Below, one piece after another: positions 1-10,633 of a stretch of DNA of 64,000 nt. The notes under the pieces are model-generated. The model saw nothing but the letters and a program-made list of their open reading frames with translations. It ran no database searches and had not been told where the DNA came from. The DNA lies in contig CAVQQQ010000009.1 in the NCBI GenBank assembly GCA_963715025.1, positions 558,001-622,000 on the forward strand, written 5' to 3'. The position numbers were made by a program, and so were the translations under genes. Source of the stretch: DASSJT01 sp963715025. GTDB lineage: Bacteria; Actinomycetota; Actinomycetes; Actinomycetales; Dermatophilaceae. How positions within the stretch are numbered: the first letter of the stretch is position 1; the number at the start of each line of letters is the position of its first letter.

Positions 1-207
1 CGTCCAGGCAACGGTCGAGTACGGGAGCGGCTGGGTCGGCGACTCGGCGAACTCGACCTGGAAGACGGGGAGGGCGACGTTGACGACCGTGATGTCGAGG
101 ATCGACATGACGGCGCCGAGGACGACAACACCAGCGACCTTGAGGACCGCCGCGTCGATGTTGTCCGGGTAGTCGAGTTGTGCAGGTGCTGGGGCTTGAG
201 CGGACAT
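1..207 (-). CDS. MFS drug exporter, N-terminal part (cut by window edge)
   Basis: Only the first 69 codons lie in the window. The protein begins MSAQAPAPAQLDYPDN and then enters a first membrane helix containing VVLGAVMSILDITVVNVALP. This is the signature of TM1 in 14-helix DHA2 (EmrB/QacA-type) exporters, where the Asp in the LDxTVVNVALP motif is conserved. The family exports drugs and other small molecules by proton antiport at the cytoplasmic membrane. The ATG follows a GGGGG ribosome-binding stretch. It lies 153 nt downstream of guaD, and a small hairpin separates the two, so it may be a separate unit. The substrate cannot be inferred. Confidence 0.85.
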   Translation of the reverse strand, partial: MSAQAPAPAQLDYPDNIDAAVLKVAGVVVLGAVMSILDITVVNVALPVFQVEFAESPTQPLPYSTVAWT

Positions 208-236
208 GGGACCCCCGTCGGAAGAGTTGCAGGAAC

Positions 237-260
237 CGCTCTCGCGGTGCAACGAGAGCG
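237..260 (-). terminator. hairpin between guaD and the MFS gene
   Basis: CGCTCTCG (237-244) and CGAGAGCG (253-260) form a perfect 8-bp stem with an 8-nt loop. It lies downstream of guaD on the same strand and just before the MFS start. There is no T-run, so termination is only a suggestion; it could also act as an attenuator. Confidence 0.4.
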
Positions 261-360
261 CCGCGAAATAGCCTAGCCACCGTCACTGACAGGGCCTACG
301 GGTTTTCGATCCGTCCCACGAGCCGCCCGTCGAGCCGCCCCGACTCGCCGCTGGGCGCGG

Positions 361-1665
361 TCAGGCTGGCGTGCCCTGCCGGGTCGACACCTGGTCGCCG
401 CCTATCCACACGCCTGCCACGTGCGCCGGTCCTGCCAGCGCGAACACCTTGGCCAGAGCGTCGGCGTCGCCGCTGGCATGCCGCAGCCCGACCTCCAACG
501 TGCTCCCGCCCTCGGGCCGCACCCATACCGCATCGAACGCCTTGCCTGCCGAGAGGTCGCCCACCCGGTCCTCGAGACCCAGGGCCGCAGCACCTGCGGC
601 TGTGGCGAGGTAGAGCAGGTGGGCCGACGTCAGGGGCCACCCGGCGTCCCCGAGCAGCTGCTGGACGAAGTAGGCCTGCAGCCCCTCTTTGAACAGGCAG
701 AAGCCAGTTCCCGCCCCGACGTCGGAGCCGAGCGCCACCCGAACACCCTGGCTGACGTGGGTCCGCAGGGGGAACAGCCCGCTCCCGAGCGCCGAGTTGC
801 TGGTGGGGCAGTGCGCCACGCTGGCCTGCTGCGAAGCGAGTAGGGCGAGCTGCCGCTGGGTCGGGTGGACGTTGTGGGCGAGCACGGTCCGCCGGCCGAC
901 GAGCCGGTGGCGGTCGTAAGTGTCTAGGTAGTCGACCGAGCCGGCGAACAGCTCCCTCACTTGGAGCACCTCGGCGAGGTTCTCGTTGATGTGCGAGGTG
1001 AGCCACAGCCCACCCAAGTCCTTCTGCAGCGAGGCACAGGAGTCGAGCAGCTCATCAGTGCAGGACAGCGAGAAGCGGGGCGTCACGGCATACCGCAGTC
1101 GCCCGCTTCCGTGCCAGCGCTCGGCGAGCGCCCGACCCTGCGCATATGCGCGGTCTGGTGTCGTGAGCAGGTCTTCCCGCAGCACCCGGTCGCTGACCAC
1201 CAGCCCGGCGGTTGCCCGCAGGCCCATCCGCTCGGCCTCTTCGAAGAAGGCCGCCATAGCGGAGGGGAAGTGGGACCCGAACACCATCGCCGTCGTGGTA
1301 CCCGCCAGCAGGAGCCCGCTGACGAAATCGGCCGCAACCCGCCGCGCGTAGTCGACCTCCGCCAGCCGGGCCTCCTCCGGCAGCGCGCACTGCTCCAGCC
1401 AGTCCAGCAGCGGCATGCCCAGGGCCCCGATCACCCGAACCTGCGGGTAGTGCACGTGGGTGTCGACCAGCCCGGGCAGCAGCAGGCCCTCGCGCAGATC
1501 GACCACCTCGGCGTCGGGATGGCTCGTGCGCACGTCGACGAAGGGGCCCCGCGCCACGATCACACCGTCCTGCACAGCGAGCCCGGCATCCGCGTCGGAT
1601 CGCAGGCCGTTCCCCTCGAACGGGCTGGTGGGCGTGTCGAAGACGGTTGCCCGGTAGATCCTCAC
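361..1665 (-). CDS. guaD: guanine deaminase
   Basis: A 434-aa amidohydrolase that would deaminate guanine to xanthine in the cytoplasm, feeding the xanthine dehydrogenase encoded just upstream. The metal-binding amidohydrolase motifs are all visible: [13 protein letters not shown] near residue 70, TSHINEN, VLAHNVH, and the late GSDVGAGT aspartate motif. The HYPQ and VAHCPTSN contexts are typical of GuaD rather than of cytosine deaminase or TrzN. The GTG start at 1665 shares a GTGA overlap with the xdhC stop, so translation is probably coupled. An open frame continues upstream, but that part lies in xdhC in another frame. It is the last gene of the xdhABC-guaD operon. Confidence 0.93.
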   Translation of the reverse strand: MRIYRATVFDTPTSPFEGNGLRSDADAGLAVQDGVIVARGPFVDVRTSHPDAEVVDLREGLLLPGLVDTHVHYPQVRVIGALGMPLLDWLEQCALPEEARLAEVDYARRVAADFVSGLLLAGTTTAMVFGSHFPSAMAAFFEEAERMGLRATAGLVVSDRVLREDLLTTPDRAYAQGRALAERWHGSGRLRYAVTPRFSLSCTDELLDSCASLQKDLGGLWLTSHINENLAEVLQVRELFAGSVDYLDTYDRHRLVGRRTVLAHNVHPTQRQLALLASQQASVAHCPTSNSALGSGLFPLRTHVSQGVRVALGSDVGAGTGFCLFKEGLQAYFVQQLLGDAGWPLTSAHLLYLATAAGAAALGLEDRVGDLSAGKAFDAVWVRPEGGSTLEVGLRHASGDADALAKVFALAGPAHVAGVWIGGDQVSTRQGTPA

Positions 1666-2513
1666 GACCCCACCCGCGAGTCGGCCCGCTCGCGGGCGAA
1701 GACCTCCAACAGTGCGGCCGCCACGCTCACCGCGATGACCGCCGGCTCCTTGCCCGAGATCTCGGGCACGCCGATGGGGGTGGTGATCCGCGCGATCTGC
1801 TCCGGGCTGTGCCCCTCGTCGGCGAGCCGCTTCTGGAACCGCCGCCATTTCGCGGCCGAGCCGATGAGCCCGATCGACCCCAGGTGACGGCACCGGAGGG
1901 CGACATCGCACAGTGCGGCGTCCTCGGCATGGTCGTGCGTCATGACCAGGACGTGAGTGCCCGCGGGCACCTCCCCCAGCACCAGCTCGGGCACCGGTGC
2001 ATGATGCACGTGCACCGCCGCCAGTGCGTCGGCTAGCACGGAGAGCCGCTCCGCTGCCACGTGGTCCGCCCGCGAGTCGACGAGGTGCAGCTCTAGGTCG
2101 TGGCGCGCGAGGATGCGGGCGAGCTCGAGCCCCACGTGCCCCATGCCGAAGATCGCCACCGAAGGCACGACGGCCACGGGCTCGAAGAGGAGGGTCACCT
2201 CGCCGCCGCAGCACTGCACGCCGTGCTCGGCGGGCGCCCTGTCGGTCAGCGAGACCGTCAGCAGCTCGGGTATGCCGGGTGGCCCGGCCAGGAGCTCGCG
2301 CGCGCGTTCCACCGCGGTCGCCTCGAGGTTGCCGCCGCCCACCGTGCCCCACTCGCGGTCGGCGGCGACAACCATCTTGGCGCCCGCCTCCCGCGGGGCA
2401 TGGCCTCGCACCGCAGCGACCGTCACCATGACCCCGGGGCGTCGTTCGCGGCGCAGAGCGGCGACAGCGGAAAGCCAGTCGCCAGCGGAACCCGCGGCCT
2501 GGTGGCCCACCAT
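1662..2513 (-). CDS. xdhC: xanthine dehydrogenase accessory protein XdhC
   Basis: A 283-aa protein of the XdhC/CoxI family. The family binds molybdenum cofactor, protects or sulfurates it, and hands it to xanthine dehydrogenase. The N-terminal XdhC_CoxI domain (residues about 15-100, with GHAPREAGAKM and GTVGGGNLE) is followed by a C-terminal Rossmann domain (about 110-260) with the glycine-rich motif IFGMGHVGLELARIL and GSIGLIGSAAKWRRF. The ATG at 2513 lies directly against the xdhB stop and the gene overlaps guaD by 4 bp, so it is inside the xdhA-xdhB-xdhC-guaD operon. Confidence 0.93.
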   Translation of the reverse strand: MVGHQAAGSAGDWLSAVAALRRERRPGVMVTVAAVRGHAPREAGAKMVVAADREWGTVGGGNLEATAVERARELLAGPPGIPELLTVSLTDRAPAEHGVQCCGGEVTLLFEPVAVVPSVAIFGMGHVGLELARILARHDLELHLVDSRADHVAAERLSVLADALAAVHVHHAPVPELVLGEVPAGTHVLVMTHDHAEDAALCDVALRCRHLGSIGLIGSAAKWRRFQKRLADEGHSPEQIARITTPIGVPEISGKEPAVIAVSVAAALLEVFARERADSRVGS

Positions 2514-2514
2514 G

Positions 2515-5012
<2,498 letters not shown>

Positions 5013-5016
<4 letters not shown>

Positions 5017-6476
5017 GCTCCCACCTCCATTCGCTGGTCGGCGCGCGCCGGGGGGTTCTCCGCGAACAGCTTCAGGAGGGACTGCCCGAGCATCGCCGAG
5101 CGGAAGATGGAGCTGGCGCGGTGGTCGTCCATCGGGGTGCCCTCGCCACGCATCACGGCAGCGGCCTCGCGTGCCGTCGCCTGCGCCCAGGGCCGGCCCT
5201 CCAGCGCCTGCTCGGTCGCGCGAGCCCGGAGGGGGGTGGCCGCCACCCCGCCGAGGCCGATGCGGGCGCGAGTGACGATGCCGTCCTCGATGACGAGCGC
5301 GTGGCCGACCGCTACGGAGGAGATGTCGTCGAACCGGCGCTTGGCGATCTTGTGGAACGCGGTCAGCCCAGCCAGCGGGAGCGGGACACGCACCGAGCGG
5401 ATCAGCTCGTCGGCCGCAACAGCGGTCTGGCGGTAGCCGGTGAAGTAGTCGGCCAGCGGTACCTCGCGCTCGCCGCGACGCGACACCAGGACCACTGTGG
5501 CGTCGAGCGCAAGCAGCGCCGGGGGCGTGTCCCCGATGGGGGAGCCCGTGCCGAGGTTGCCGCCGATGGTCGCGCCATTCCGGATCAGGCGTGAGGCGAA
5601 CTGCGGGAGCATCTGGTCCAGCAGCGGGATCCGGCCGGCCAGCCGGCGCTCGACCTCGGACAGGCTCAGGGCAGCGCCGATCTCGACCGTGTCGTCGCTC
5701 CACACGAACTCGCGCAGCTCGGGCAGCCGGTCGATCGCCACTGTGAGCGCAGCCCGGGAGCCTCGCAGGTTGACCTCCACCCCCCAGTCGGTGGAGCCGG
5801 CGACCACGGTTGCATCCGACCGCTCGCCCAGGATGTCGAGGGCTTCGGCGAGGCTGTCCGGACGGACGAACTCCGCGTCCCCTGACGCCAAGCGGGTGGC
5901 GGCCGCAGGTGGTGCGGCCTGCGCTCGGCGAGCCGCGAGCGGGTCGTCGGCACCCGGCACACCCAAGGCGTATGCGGCGTCGCGGATCGGGCGGTACCCG
6001 GTGCACCGGCACAGGTTGCCGCTCAGCGCGTGAGGGTCGAACCCGTTGGGGCCGCACGCGTGGCCGTTCCCGCTGGAGAGGGCGCGCCCCTCGCGGTAGT
6101 ACTCGGCCGCCATGCTGCACACGAAGCCAGGCGTGCAGTAGCCGCACTGCGAGCCGCCGCGCACGGCCATCTCCTGCTGCACGGGGTGCAGGGCACCTGG
6201 CCTGCCCAGCCCCTCGGCCGTGACCACCTCCTGGCCGTCGAGGGACGCGGCCGGGATCAGGCACGCGTTGATGGCGGTCCACTCGGAGGTGCCCGGGGCG
6301 CCATCGGCCGCCGGACGGGCGACCAGGACGGAACAGGCGCCGCACTCCCCCTCGGCGCAGCCCTCCTTGGCCCCCGTGAGGCCACGCTCCCGGAGGAAGT
6401 CGAGCGCGCTCTGGTGCGGGGAAGTTCCCGCGAGGGGTTGCGCGTGGCCGTTGACATTGACTTGCAGCGGGTCCAT
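5013..6476 (-). CDS. xdhA: xanthine dehydrogenase small subunit ([2Fe-2S] and FAD domains)
   Basis: A 487-aa electron-transfer subunit. The N-terminal ferredoxin-like domain has Cys40, Cys45, Cys48 and Cys72 (EGCAEGECGACS). The second helical [2Fe-2S] domain has Cys111/Cys114 (QCGYCTPG) and Cys156/Cys158 (LCRCTGYRP). The FAD domain (about 200-480) has VVAGSTDWGVE and the TIGGNLGTGSPIGDTPP flavin loop. The Fe-S plus FAD fusion and the separate large subunit match the bacterial XdhA/XdhB arrangement. It is the first gene of its operon. A tandem palindromic operator lies about 160 bp upstream. Confidence 0.95.
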
Positions 6477-6636
6477 GTCCAGCTCCTGTCCACGCCGTCG
6501 TGGCTTCCATCATGCGCCCCGCGCCGACATGGCTGCAGGGGCATGGTTGGAGCGGTTCGACGGCGGTCTGCTGGTTATCCATGCCGAACAGCAGGCCGCT
6601 GGGTTGCCGAAGATCGTACCGCTCCGCGGCCTGCTT

Positions 6637-6674
6637 GTGAAGAGGTTCGGAAAGTCGTTTCCGTATTGCGGACA
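6637..6674. promoter_or_regulatory. tandem operator upstream of xdhA
   Basis: TTTCCGTATTGCGGACA at 6658-6674 is a near-palindrome of the form TTTCCG-N5-CGGAnA. CGGAAA (6648-6653) and TTTCCG (6658-6663) also form a perfect palindrome around GTCG, and the CGGAAA right half-site sits exactly 21 bp from the right half of the first site. The same element with the same 21-bp period occurs before hyi, uricase and malic enzyme. It is likely bound by the purine/ureide regulator; which protein binds is not known from sequence. Confidence 0.6.
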
Positions 6675-6714
6675 TGGGCGCGCGTCCACGCGACCCTGCG
6701 CCGGCCCGCCCAGT

Positions 6715-6787
6715 CGACTTTGTATGCCGCGCGAGCGCGTTGGGCGCCTATGGGGCCGCTTCGCCGCTCGCGCGGCATACAAAGTCG
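6715..6787 (-). terminator. long inverted repeat after the racemase gene
   Basis: The 23-nt arm at 6715-6737 is perfectly complementary to 6765-6787, with a 27-nt loop. Each arm contains GTATGCCG or its complement. It begins 5 nt past the racemase stop and lies before the xdh promoter, so it probably ends leftward transcription. There is no U-tract. Confidence 0.6.
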
Positions 6788-6792
6788 GGGGG

Positions 6793-7569
6793 TCAGGGGG
6801 TGCCGAAGCCGGACGGTATGCCGGTGTAGGGCTTGGGCGGCGGGGCCGCCAGCTCGCCCTGGTCGCTGGGGCGCAGGCCGAGCCGGGCCAAGCCCTCCGC
6901 CATCACCGTCGCGGCCGCCACGCCGTCGACCACCGGCACGCCGAGCTTGCTGGTCAGCAACTCGGGGAGGCCGGCCATCCCCGCACAGCCCAGCACGATC
7001 GCGTCGCTGTGGTCTTCGGCAAGGGCCGCCTTCGCGCAGTCCAGGATCGCGGCATATGTCCGGTCCTTGTCCTCCTCGAGGTCCAGGACGGGGACCTCGC
7101 AGGCGTGGACCCCGGCGCACTGGCGCTCGAGCCCGTAGGTGCGGGTGAGGTCCCACGCCCGGCCGACGGTGCGGCCGAGCGTGGTGACCACACTGAAGGT
7201 TCGGCCGAGCAGCGAGGCGGTCTTCATCGCCGCCTCGGCGATCCCGACTACCGGCACTCGCGCGACCTCGTGTGCCGCGTCCAGACCCGGGTCTCCGAAG
7301 CAGGCGAGCACGAAGGCGTCCGCGGCTGGATCCTCGCGGTTGACCTGCAACAGACCCGGGACAGCGAGCGCCTCGTCGTAGTGACTCTCGATCGAGGCTG
7401 GCCCCATGGCCGGTGTGCGGCCAATGACCTCGGTTCCCGACCCGGCCACCTGGCGGGCGCACGCCTCGATGAGGCGGGTCATCGACTCGGTGGTGTTGGG
7501 GTTGATGAGGGTGAGGCGGACGGTGGCACCCGCCCCGCCCGTCGCTGCCGTGGCCGTGGTCTCGCTCAC
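6793..7569 (-). CDS. hydantoin/allantoin racemase family protein
   Basis: A 258-aa Asp/Glu/hydantoin racemase. The family uses two cysteines as acid/base pair, and both are visible, in FVLACFGDPGLDAAHE and IVLGCAGMAGLPEL. The N-terminus RLTLINPNTTESMT is typical. Next to allantoin catabolism the most likely substrate is allantoin, whose R form is not used by allantoinase; hydantoins remain possible. The GTG start at 7569 shares GTGA with the stop of the NCS1 remnant, so it was once translated behind that transporter. Because the transporter has lost its 5' end, the native promoter of this gene is probably gone. Confidence 0.8.
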   Translation of the reverse strand: MSETTATAATGGAGATVRLTLINPNTTESMTRLIEACARQVAGSGTEVIGRTPAMGPASIESHYDEALAVPGLLQVNREDPAADAFVLACFGDPGLDAAHEVARVPVVGIAEAAMKTASLLGRTFSVVTTLGRTVGRAWDLTRTYGLERQCAGVHACEVPVLDLEEDKDRTYAAILDCAKAALAEDHSDAIVLGCAGMAGLPELLTSKLGVPVVDGVAAATVMAEGLARLGLRPSDQGELAAPPPKPYTGIPSGFGTP

Positions 7570-8530
7570 TTCACGCAGGTCTTGGCGTCGAGCACGCGGT
7601 CGGAGACTCCGAGGCGGGGGGCGATCAGGCTGTAGGCCGCGAAGGCCACACCGCAGCCGATGAACCAGCTGTAGTCGTCCAGCCGGTTGACGCCCGGCAC
7701 GAAGACCGACGACAGCGCGCACAGGGCGGCGGCGACGGTGGCGTAGATGGCCGCTGGGTTGTATCCGCCCCGGTAGTGGTAGGCGCCGGCCTCATCGAGC
7801 GTGAAGAGGTCGTCGCCGCAGACCCGCTTGCGGTGCACGACGTAGTAGTGGGCGATGAGGACTCCGAACAGCGGGCCGATGAAGGCGCCGAGGGTGTCCA
7901 GTGTGTAAAGGATCGTCTCGGGGCTGTTGTAGAGGTTCCAGGGCGTGAGCACCACCGACCCGACCGCGGCGATCATGCCGCCGGTGCGCCAGCTGATCTT
8001 CTGGGGGCTGACGTTGGAGAAGTCGAAGGCCGGGGAGACGAGGTTGGCGACGATGTTGATGCCGACGGTGGCGGTTGTGAACGTGAGGGCCGCCAGGACC
8101 AGGGCGAAGGTGTTGTCGATGTGGCCCACGGTCTCGACCGGGTCGGTGATGAGCTTGCCGTAGACCGGAAGGGTCACGGCAGCGGTGAGGACGGTCAGCA
8201 GTGAGAAGAACAGGAAGTTGACCGGCAGGCCCCAGAAGTTGCCCTTCTTCACCGCCTTGAAGGTCTTGCCGTAGCGGGAGAAGTCGCCGAAGTTGAGCAT
8301 CGGGCCGGAGAAGTAGGAGACGACCAGGGCCGTCGCCGCCAGCATCGTGGTGATCACCTTCGTGCCGCTCAGGTCGTGGTCGGCCAGGTTGAGGTTAACG
8401 CTCCAGTGCGCCTTCGTGAGGAGGTAGACGCCGAGCGCGACCATGACGACATAGACCGCGGGGCCCGGCGAAGTCGATGAACTTGCGGATGGTGTTCATG
8501 CCGGTCCAGAAGCCCCGGGCACCGCGAAGC
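7566..8530 (-). pseudogene. NCS1 nucleobase/allantoin transporter, 5'-truncated and frameshifted
   Basis: The readable 292 residues match the C-terminal two thirds of NCS1 symporters (usual length about 480-500 aa): SGPMLNFGDFSRYGK, GINIVANLVSPAFDFSN, SPETILYTLDTLGAFIGPLFG and several membrane helices. Just upstream the sequence still encodes FWTGMNTIRKFIDFAGP, the helix before, but in another frame. The run CCGCGGGGCCC at about 8458-8466 has one base too many. Further upstream the homology stops, so the first four or five helices are missing. In this cluster the intact gene would have imported allantoin or a related nucleobase. The break coincides with the left side of the inserted alkene region. 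Confidence 0.8.
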
Positions 8531-8926
8531 CGGCGTCGACATCCGGTACGCCCAGGGCAGCCAGCGGACCGAGTGAACTCGACGTGCCATAGGCGCCACG
8601 GAGACCCTCACCGCCGCTGGCGGTTGCACACGCTGCCCCTCTTGGGTGGATTTGCCTGTCCGCCACACGCTTAGGGCGCCGGGCAGCGGCCTGACATGCC
8701 GACGAGGGTGCGGTCATGAACCTCTCCCAGGGCGTCGATGGACAGCTCGAGGTGTCGCCTCATTCCGGCCCATAATGACGCGGGCGACATGGAGCTTCGA
8801 GGACCAGGGGTAACACCCCTCAGCCACCGGATTAGCGTCGTCGACCTTTCGTGGCGTGACGCGCGTCCACAAGATAGGGGATCGCTAAGAACTGGACGAG
8901 ACGACTTGAACCCTGCGGGGGCTTGG
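8531..8926. other. stretch without a recognisable gene
   Basis: About 400 bp between the broken NCS1 gene and merR. I see no convincing gene on either strand. A minus-strand frame around 8700-8820 (ending GEVHDRTLVGMSGR) could be a gene fragment but is not recognisable. The only structure is a small palindrome AGGGGT-AAC-ACCCCT at 8806-8820. It probably contains the left junction of the inserted DNA. Confidence 0.5.
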
Positions 8927-9328
8927 CTACTCGTGTGCCGAGAGAATGTGGCAGATCTCGGCGTCTGTGCAGTCGGCGGGATCAAGGCCCTGGCTGCGTT
9001 CAATGAGTTCCTCGAGTTCTGCTTCCAGAATGGTGAGGTCGCTGATGCGTGCACGTATGCCGGCGAGCTTGCTGTCGATCAGGCTCGCTACGTGCGTGCA
9101 TGGGACGTTGCCGTCGTCGCGGAGATCGATGATGCTGCCGATCTCGGCGAGGGTGAGGCCCGCTGCCTGTGCGGCGTTGATGAAGTTCAACCGGGTGAGC
9201 GTGGATTCGTCGTAGATGCGGTAGCCGTTGGCGCCACGTACGGGTGCGGGCAGCAGGCCCCTGCGCTCATAGAACCGGATGGTCTGGGTTGGCAGGCCTA
9301 CCGTGTCGGCGACGTCTCCGATGAGCAT
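8927..9328 (-). CDS. MerR-family metal-responsive regulator
   Basis: A 133-aa protein starting MLIGDVADTVGLPTQTIRFYERRGLL, the classic MerR winged-helix N-terminus. A dimerisation helix follows, and cysteines occur in VPCTH, DCTDA and EICHIL, close to the positions of the three mercury-binding cysteines of MerR proteins. It is transcribed away from the thioredoxin-like gene, and a MerR-type promoter lies between them. Mercury or a related thiophilic metal is the likely signal, supported by the neighbouring reductase remnant; other soft metals are possible. Confidence 0.85.
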   Translation of the reverse strand: MLIGDVADTVGLPTQTIRFYERRGLLPAPVRGANGYRIYDESTLTRLNFINAAQAAGLTLAEIGSIIDLRDDGNVPCTHVASLIDSKLAGIRARISDLTILEAELEELIERSQGLDPADCTDAEICHILSAHE

Positions 9329-9344
9329 CTCTCCACCCTAGCTC

Positions 9345-9376
9345 TTGACCTTGCAGCGTTGATCAAGGTTTACGGT
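9345..9376 (+). promoter_or_regulatory. MerR-type promoter with dyad operator
   Basis: A TTGACC -35 box (9345-9350) and a TACGGT -10 box (9371-9376) are separated by 20 bp, a long spacer typical of MerR-activated promoters. Within the spacer ACCTTG (9348-9353) and CAAGGT (9364-9369) form the dyad. The start point would fall about 7 nt after the -10, at the A of the ATG at 9384, so the transcript may be leaderless. Confidence 0.7.
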
Positions 9377-9383
9377 CGTGCGC

Positions 9384-9698
9384 ATGGACATCACATTGTT
9401 GTACTTCGATGGCTGCCCGAGCTGGAAGGTCGCCGACGAGCGTCTTGCCGCGATCGCCGCCGAACGCGCCGACCTCACGGTGAAGCGTCACCTGGTCGAT
9501 ACGCTGGCGGAAGCCGAGCGGGTTGGTTTCCACGGCTCACCGAGCATCCTCGTGGATGGCGTCGACGTCTTCGCCAAGCCCGACGCCGGGATCGGATTGT
9601 CGTGTCGGGTCTACCGAACACCTGACGGCCCGGCGGGCGCGCCCACGGTGGAACAACTCCGAGCAGCGCTCACCGTCGTAGGCAGGACTGTGCGATGA
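9384..9698 (+). CDS. small thioredoxin-like protein of mer-type loci
   Basis: A 104-aa protein beginning MDITLLYFDGCPSW. It has a thioredoxin-like fold signature with one N-terminal cysteine (DGCPSW) and the later GSPSILVDGVDVFA segment. Actinobacterial homologues sit beside mercury-resistance genes and flavin disulfide reductases. The reaction is unknown; a thiol or metal transfer role is a guess. The ATG at 9384 fits a leaderless message; a GTG two codons earlier (9378) is the alternative. Its stop overlaps the start of the reductase pseudogene, so the two once formed an operon. Confidence 0.7.
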   Translation: MDITLLYFDGCPSWKVADERLAAIAAERADLTVKRHLVDTLAEAERVGFHGSPSILVDGVDVFAKPDAGIGLSCRVYRTPDGPAGAPTVEQLRAALTVVGRTVR

Positions 9699-10235
9699 CC
9701 CGTTGCACGACTTGATCGTCATCGGCGCCGGCATGGCGGCGTCTCCGCGGCAAAATAAGTGCGCGTCGCAGGGCTGGAAAGTCGCGATCGTCCACACGCT
9801 GCCGTACGGCGGCACGTGCGCGTTGCGCGGGCGCGACCAGAAGAAGGTCCTGCGCCGTGGCGCCGAGATCACCGACAGGGCCGAACGATGCGCGGCAAGG
9901 GCATCGACGACGACGGTCTGTCAGTCAACTGCAGCGACCTGATGAAGCACAAGCACCGCTTCACCGATCCGGTCCCGCAGAACATGGATCACAGCCTCAC
10001 CGGCAACGGCATCGACACCCTCCACGGGGTAGCCCGGCCACAGACAAGAACAGCATCGAGATCGTCGGCACCCCGTACGAGGCGACACGTTTCGTGATCG
10101 CCACCGGTGCCCGCCCGTGGCCGCTGGACTTTCCCGGGCACGAGCCATGGTCGACGGCACCGACTTCTTGGGCATCCAGGTGCTCCCGCCGCGGATCCTG
10201 TTCGTTGGTGGTGGCTTCATCTCCTTCGAAGAACC
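9695..10235 (+). pseudogene. mercuric-reductase-like flavin disulfide reductase, decayed
   Basis: Fragments in successive frames read DLIVIGAGMA, GWKVAIV, YGGTCALRG, then GIDDDGLSVN, SDLMKHKH, then GTPYEATRFVIATGARP, then PPRILFVGGGFISFE. In order these are the FAD-binding N-terminus, redox-active loop and NAD-domain start of a MerA/dihydrolipoamide-dehydrogenase-type enzyme. At least four frameshifts separate them, the first within ten bases of the ATGA start. The second redox cysteine is replaced (CALRGRDQKK), and homology ends near 10235, so the C-terminal half is gone. No functional enzyme can be made. Confidence 0.8.
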
Positions 10236-10469
10236 GGCTCCAGCACCAGGAGGTCTTCGTGACCACCGCCTCCACGCCTCCCTCACCGGACAGGATGTCT
10301 CCTCCGTCCCCCGAACCCGAACATCCTCGGGGCACCAACAGCAGCCACGGTACGCACGTGGCATTCGAGTGAAGTGGACGACGACCCTCGGGTATTGCGC
10401 GTCACCGCGGTGTGCGGTCCGCGCGGCGCCGCGGGGGCCGAAGCGTCATTGGTCGGTTTCAAAGAGATC

Positions 10470-10506
10470 AACCGTCGCCCTGAACGAACAAGGACTCGCG
10501 ACGGTT
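10470..10506 (+). terminator. hairpin followed by a short T-run
   Basis: AACCGTCGC (10470-10478) pairs perfectly with GCGACGGTT (10498-10506), followed by TTGT. It could end transcription coming from the mer-like remnant before the monooxygenase operon begins. Confidence 0.45.
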
Positions 10507-10545
10507 TTGTCCTCACGGGACGGTGCCCGGATCCGCGAGGAAGCC

Positions 10546-10551
10546 TAGCGT
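10546..10551 (+). promoter_or_regulatory. candidate -10 box of the monooxygenase operon
   Basis: CCTAGCGT matches the TAGCGT box found before two other operons of the island (26004 and 32794). No good -35 box is seen, as expected for an activator-dependent promoter. The leader to the etnA start would be about 75 nt. Confidence 0.4.
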
Positions 10552-10633
10552 CCAGAGTCCAGAGCTTCGGGGCCTCCGTCTCGAGGCCTCCGTGGAGTCC
10601 GGCCTTCTCGGGGTGGCAGAGAGGATGCAGTCG

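Larger units (their letters stand above)
10236..10633. other. gene-free stretch before the monooxygenase operon
   Basis: About 400 bp follow the decayed reductase. I find no gene with recognisable homology. It holds a hairpin (10470-10506), a TAGCGT box at 10546-10551 and short direct repeats (CCAGAGT twice near 10552; GGCCTCCGT twice near 10579-10600). It likely contains the control region of etnABCD. Confidence 0.5.

Noticed and set aside
361..2352. A 663-codon frame that would fuse guaD with upstream sequence
   Set aside because: The upstream part lies over xdhC in another frame and has no family motifs; the GTG at 1665 gives a normal GuaD N-terminus.
9695..10235. A working mercuric reductase
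   Set aside because: At least four frameshifts, one lost redox cysteine and a missing C-terminal half.
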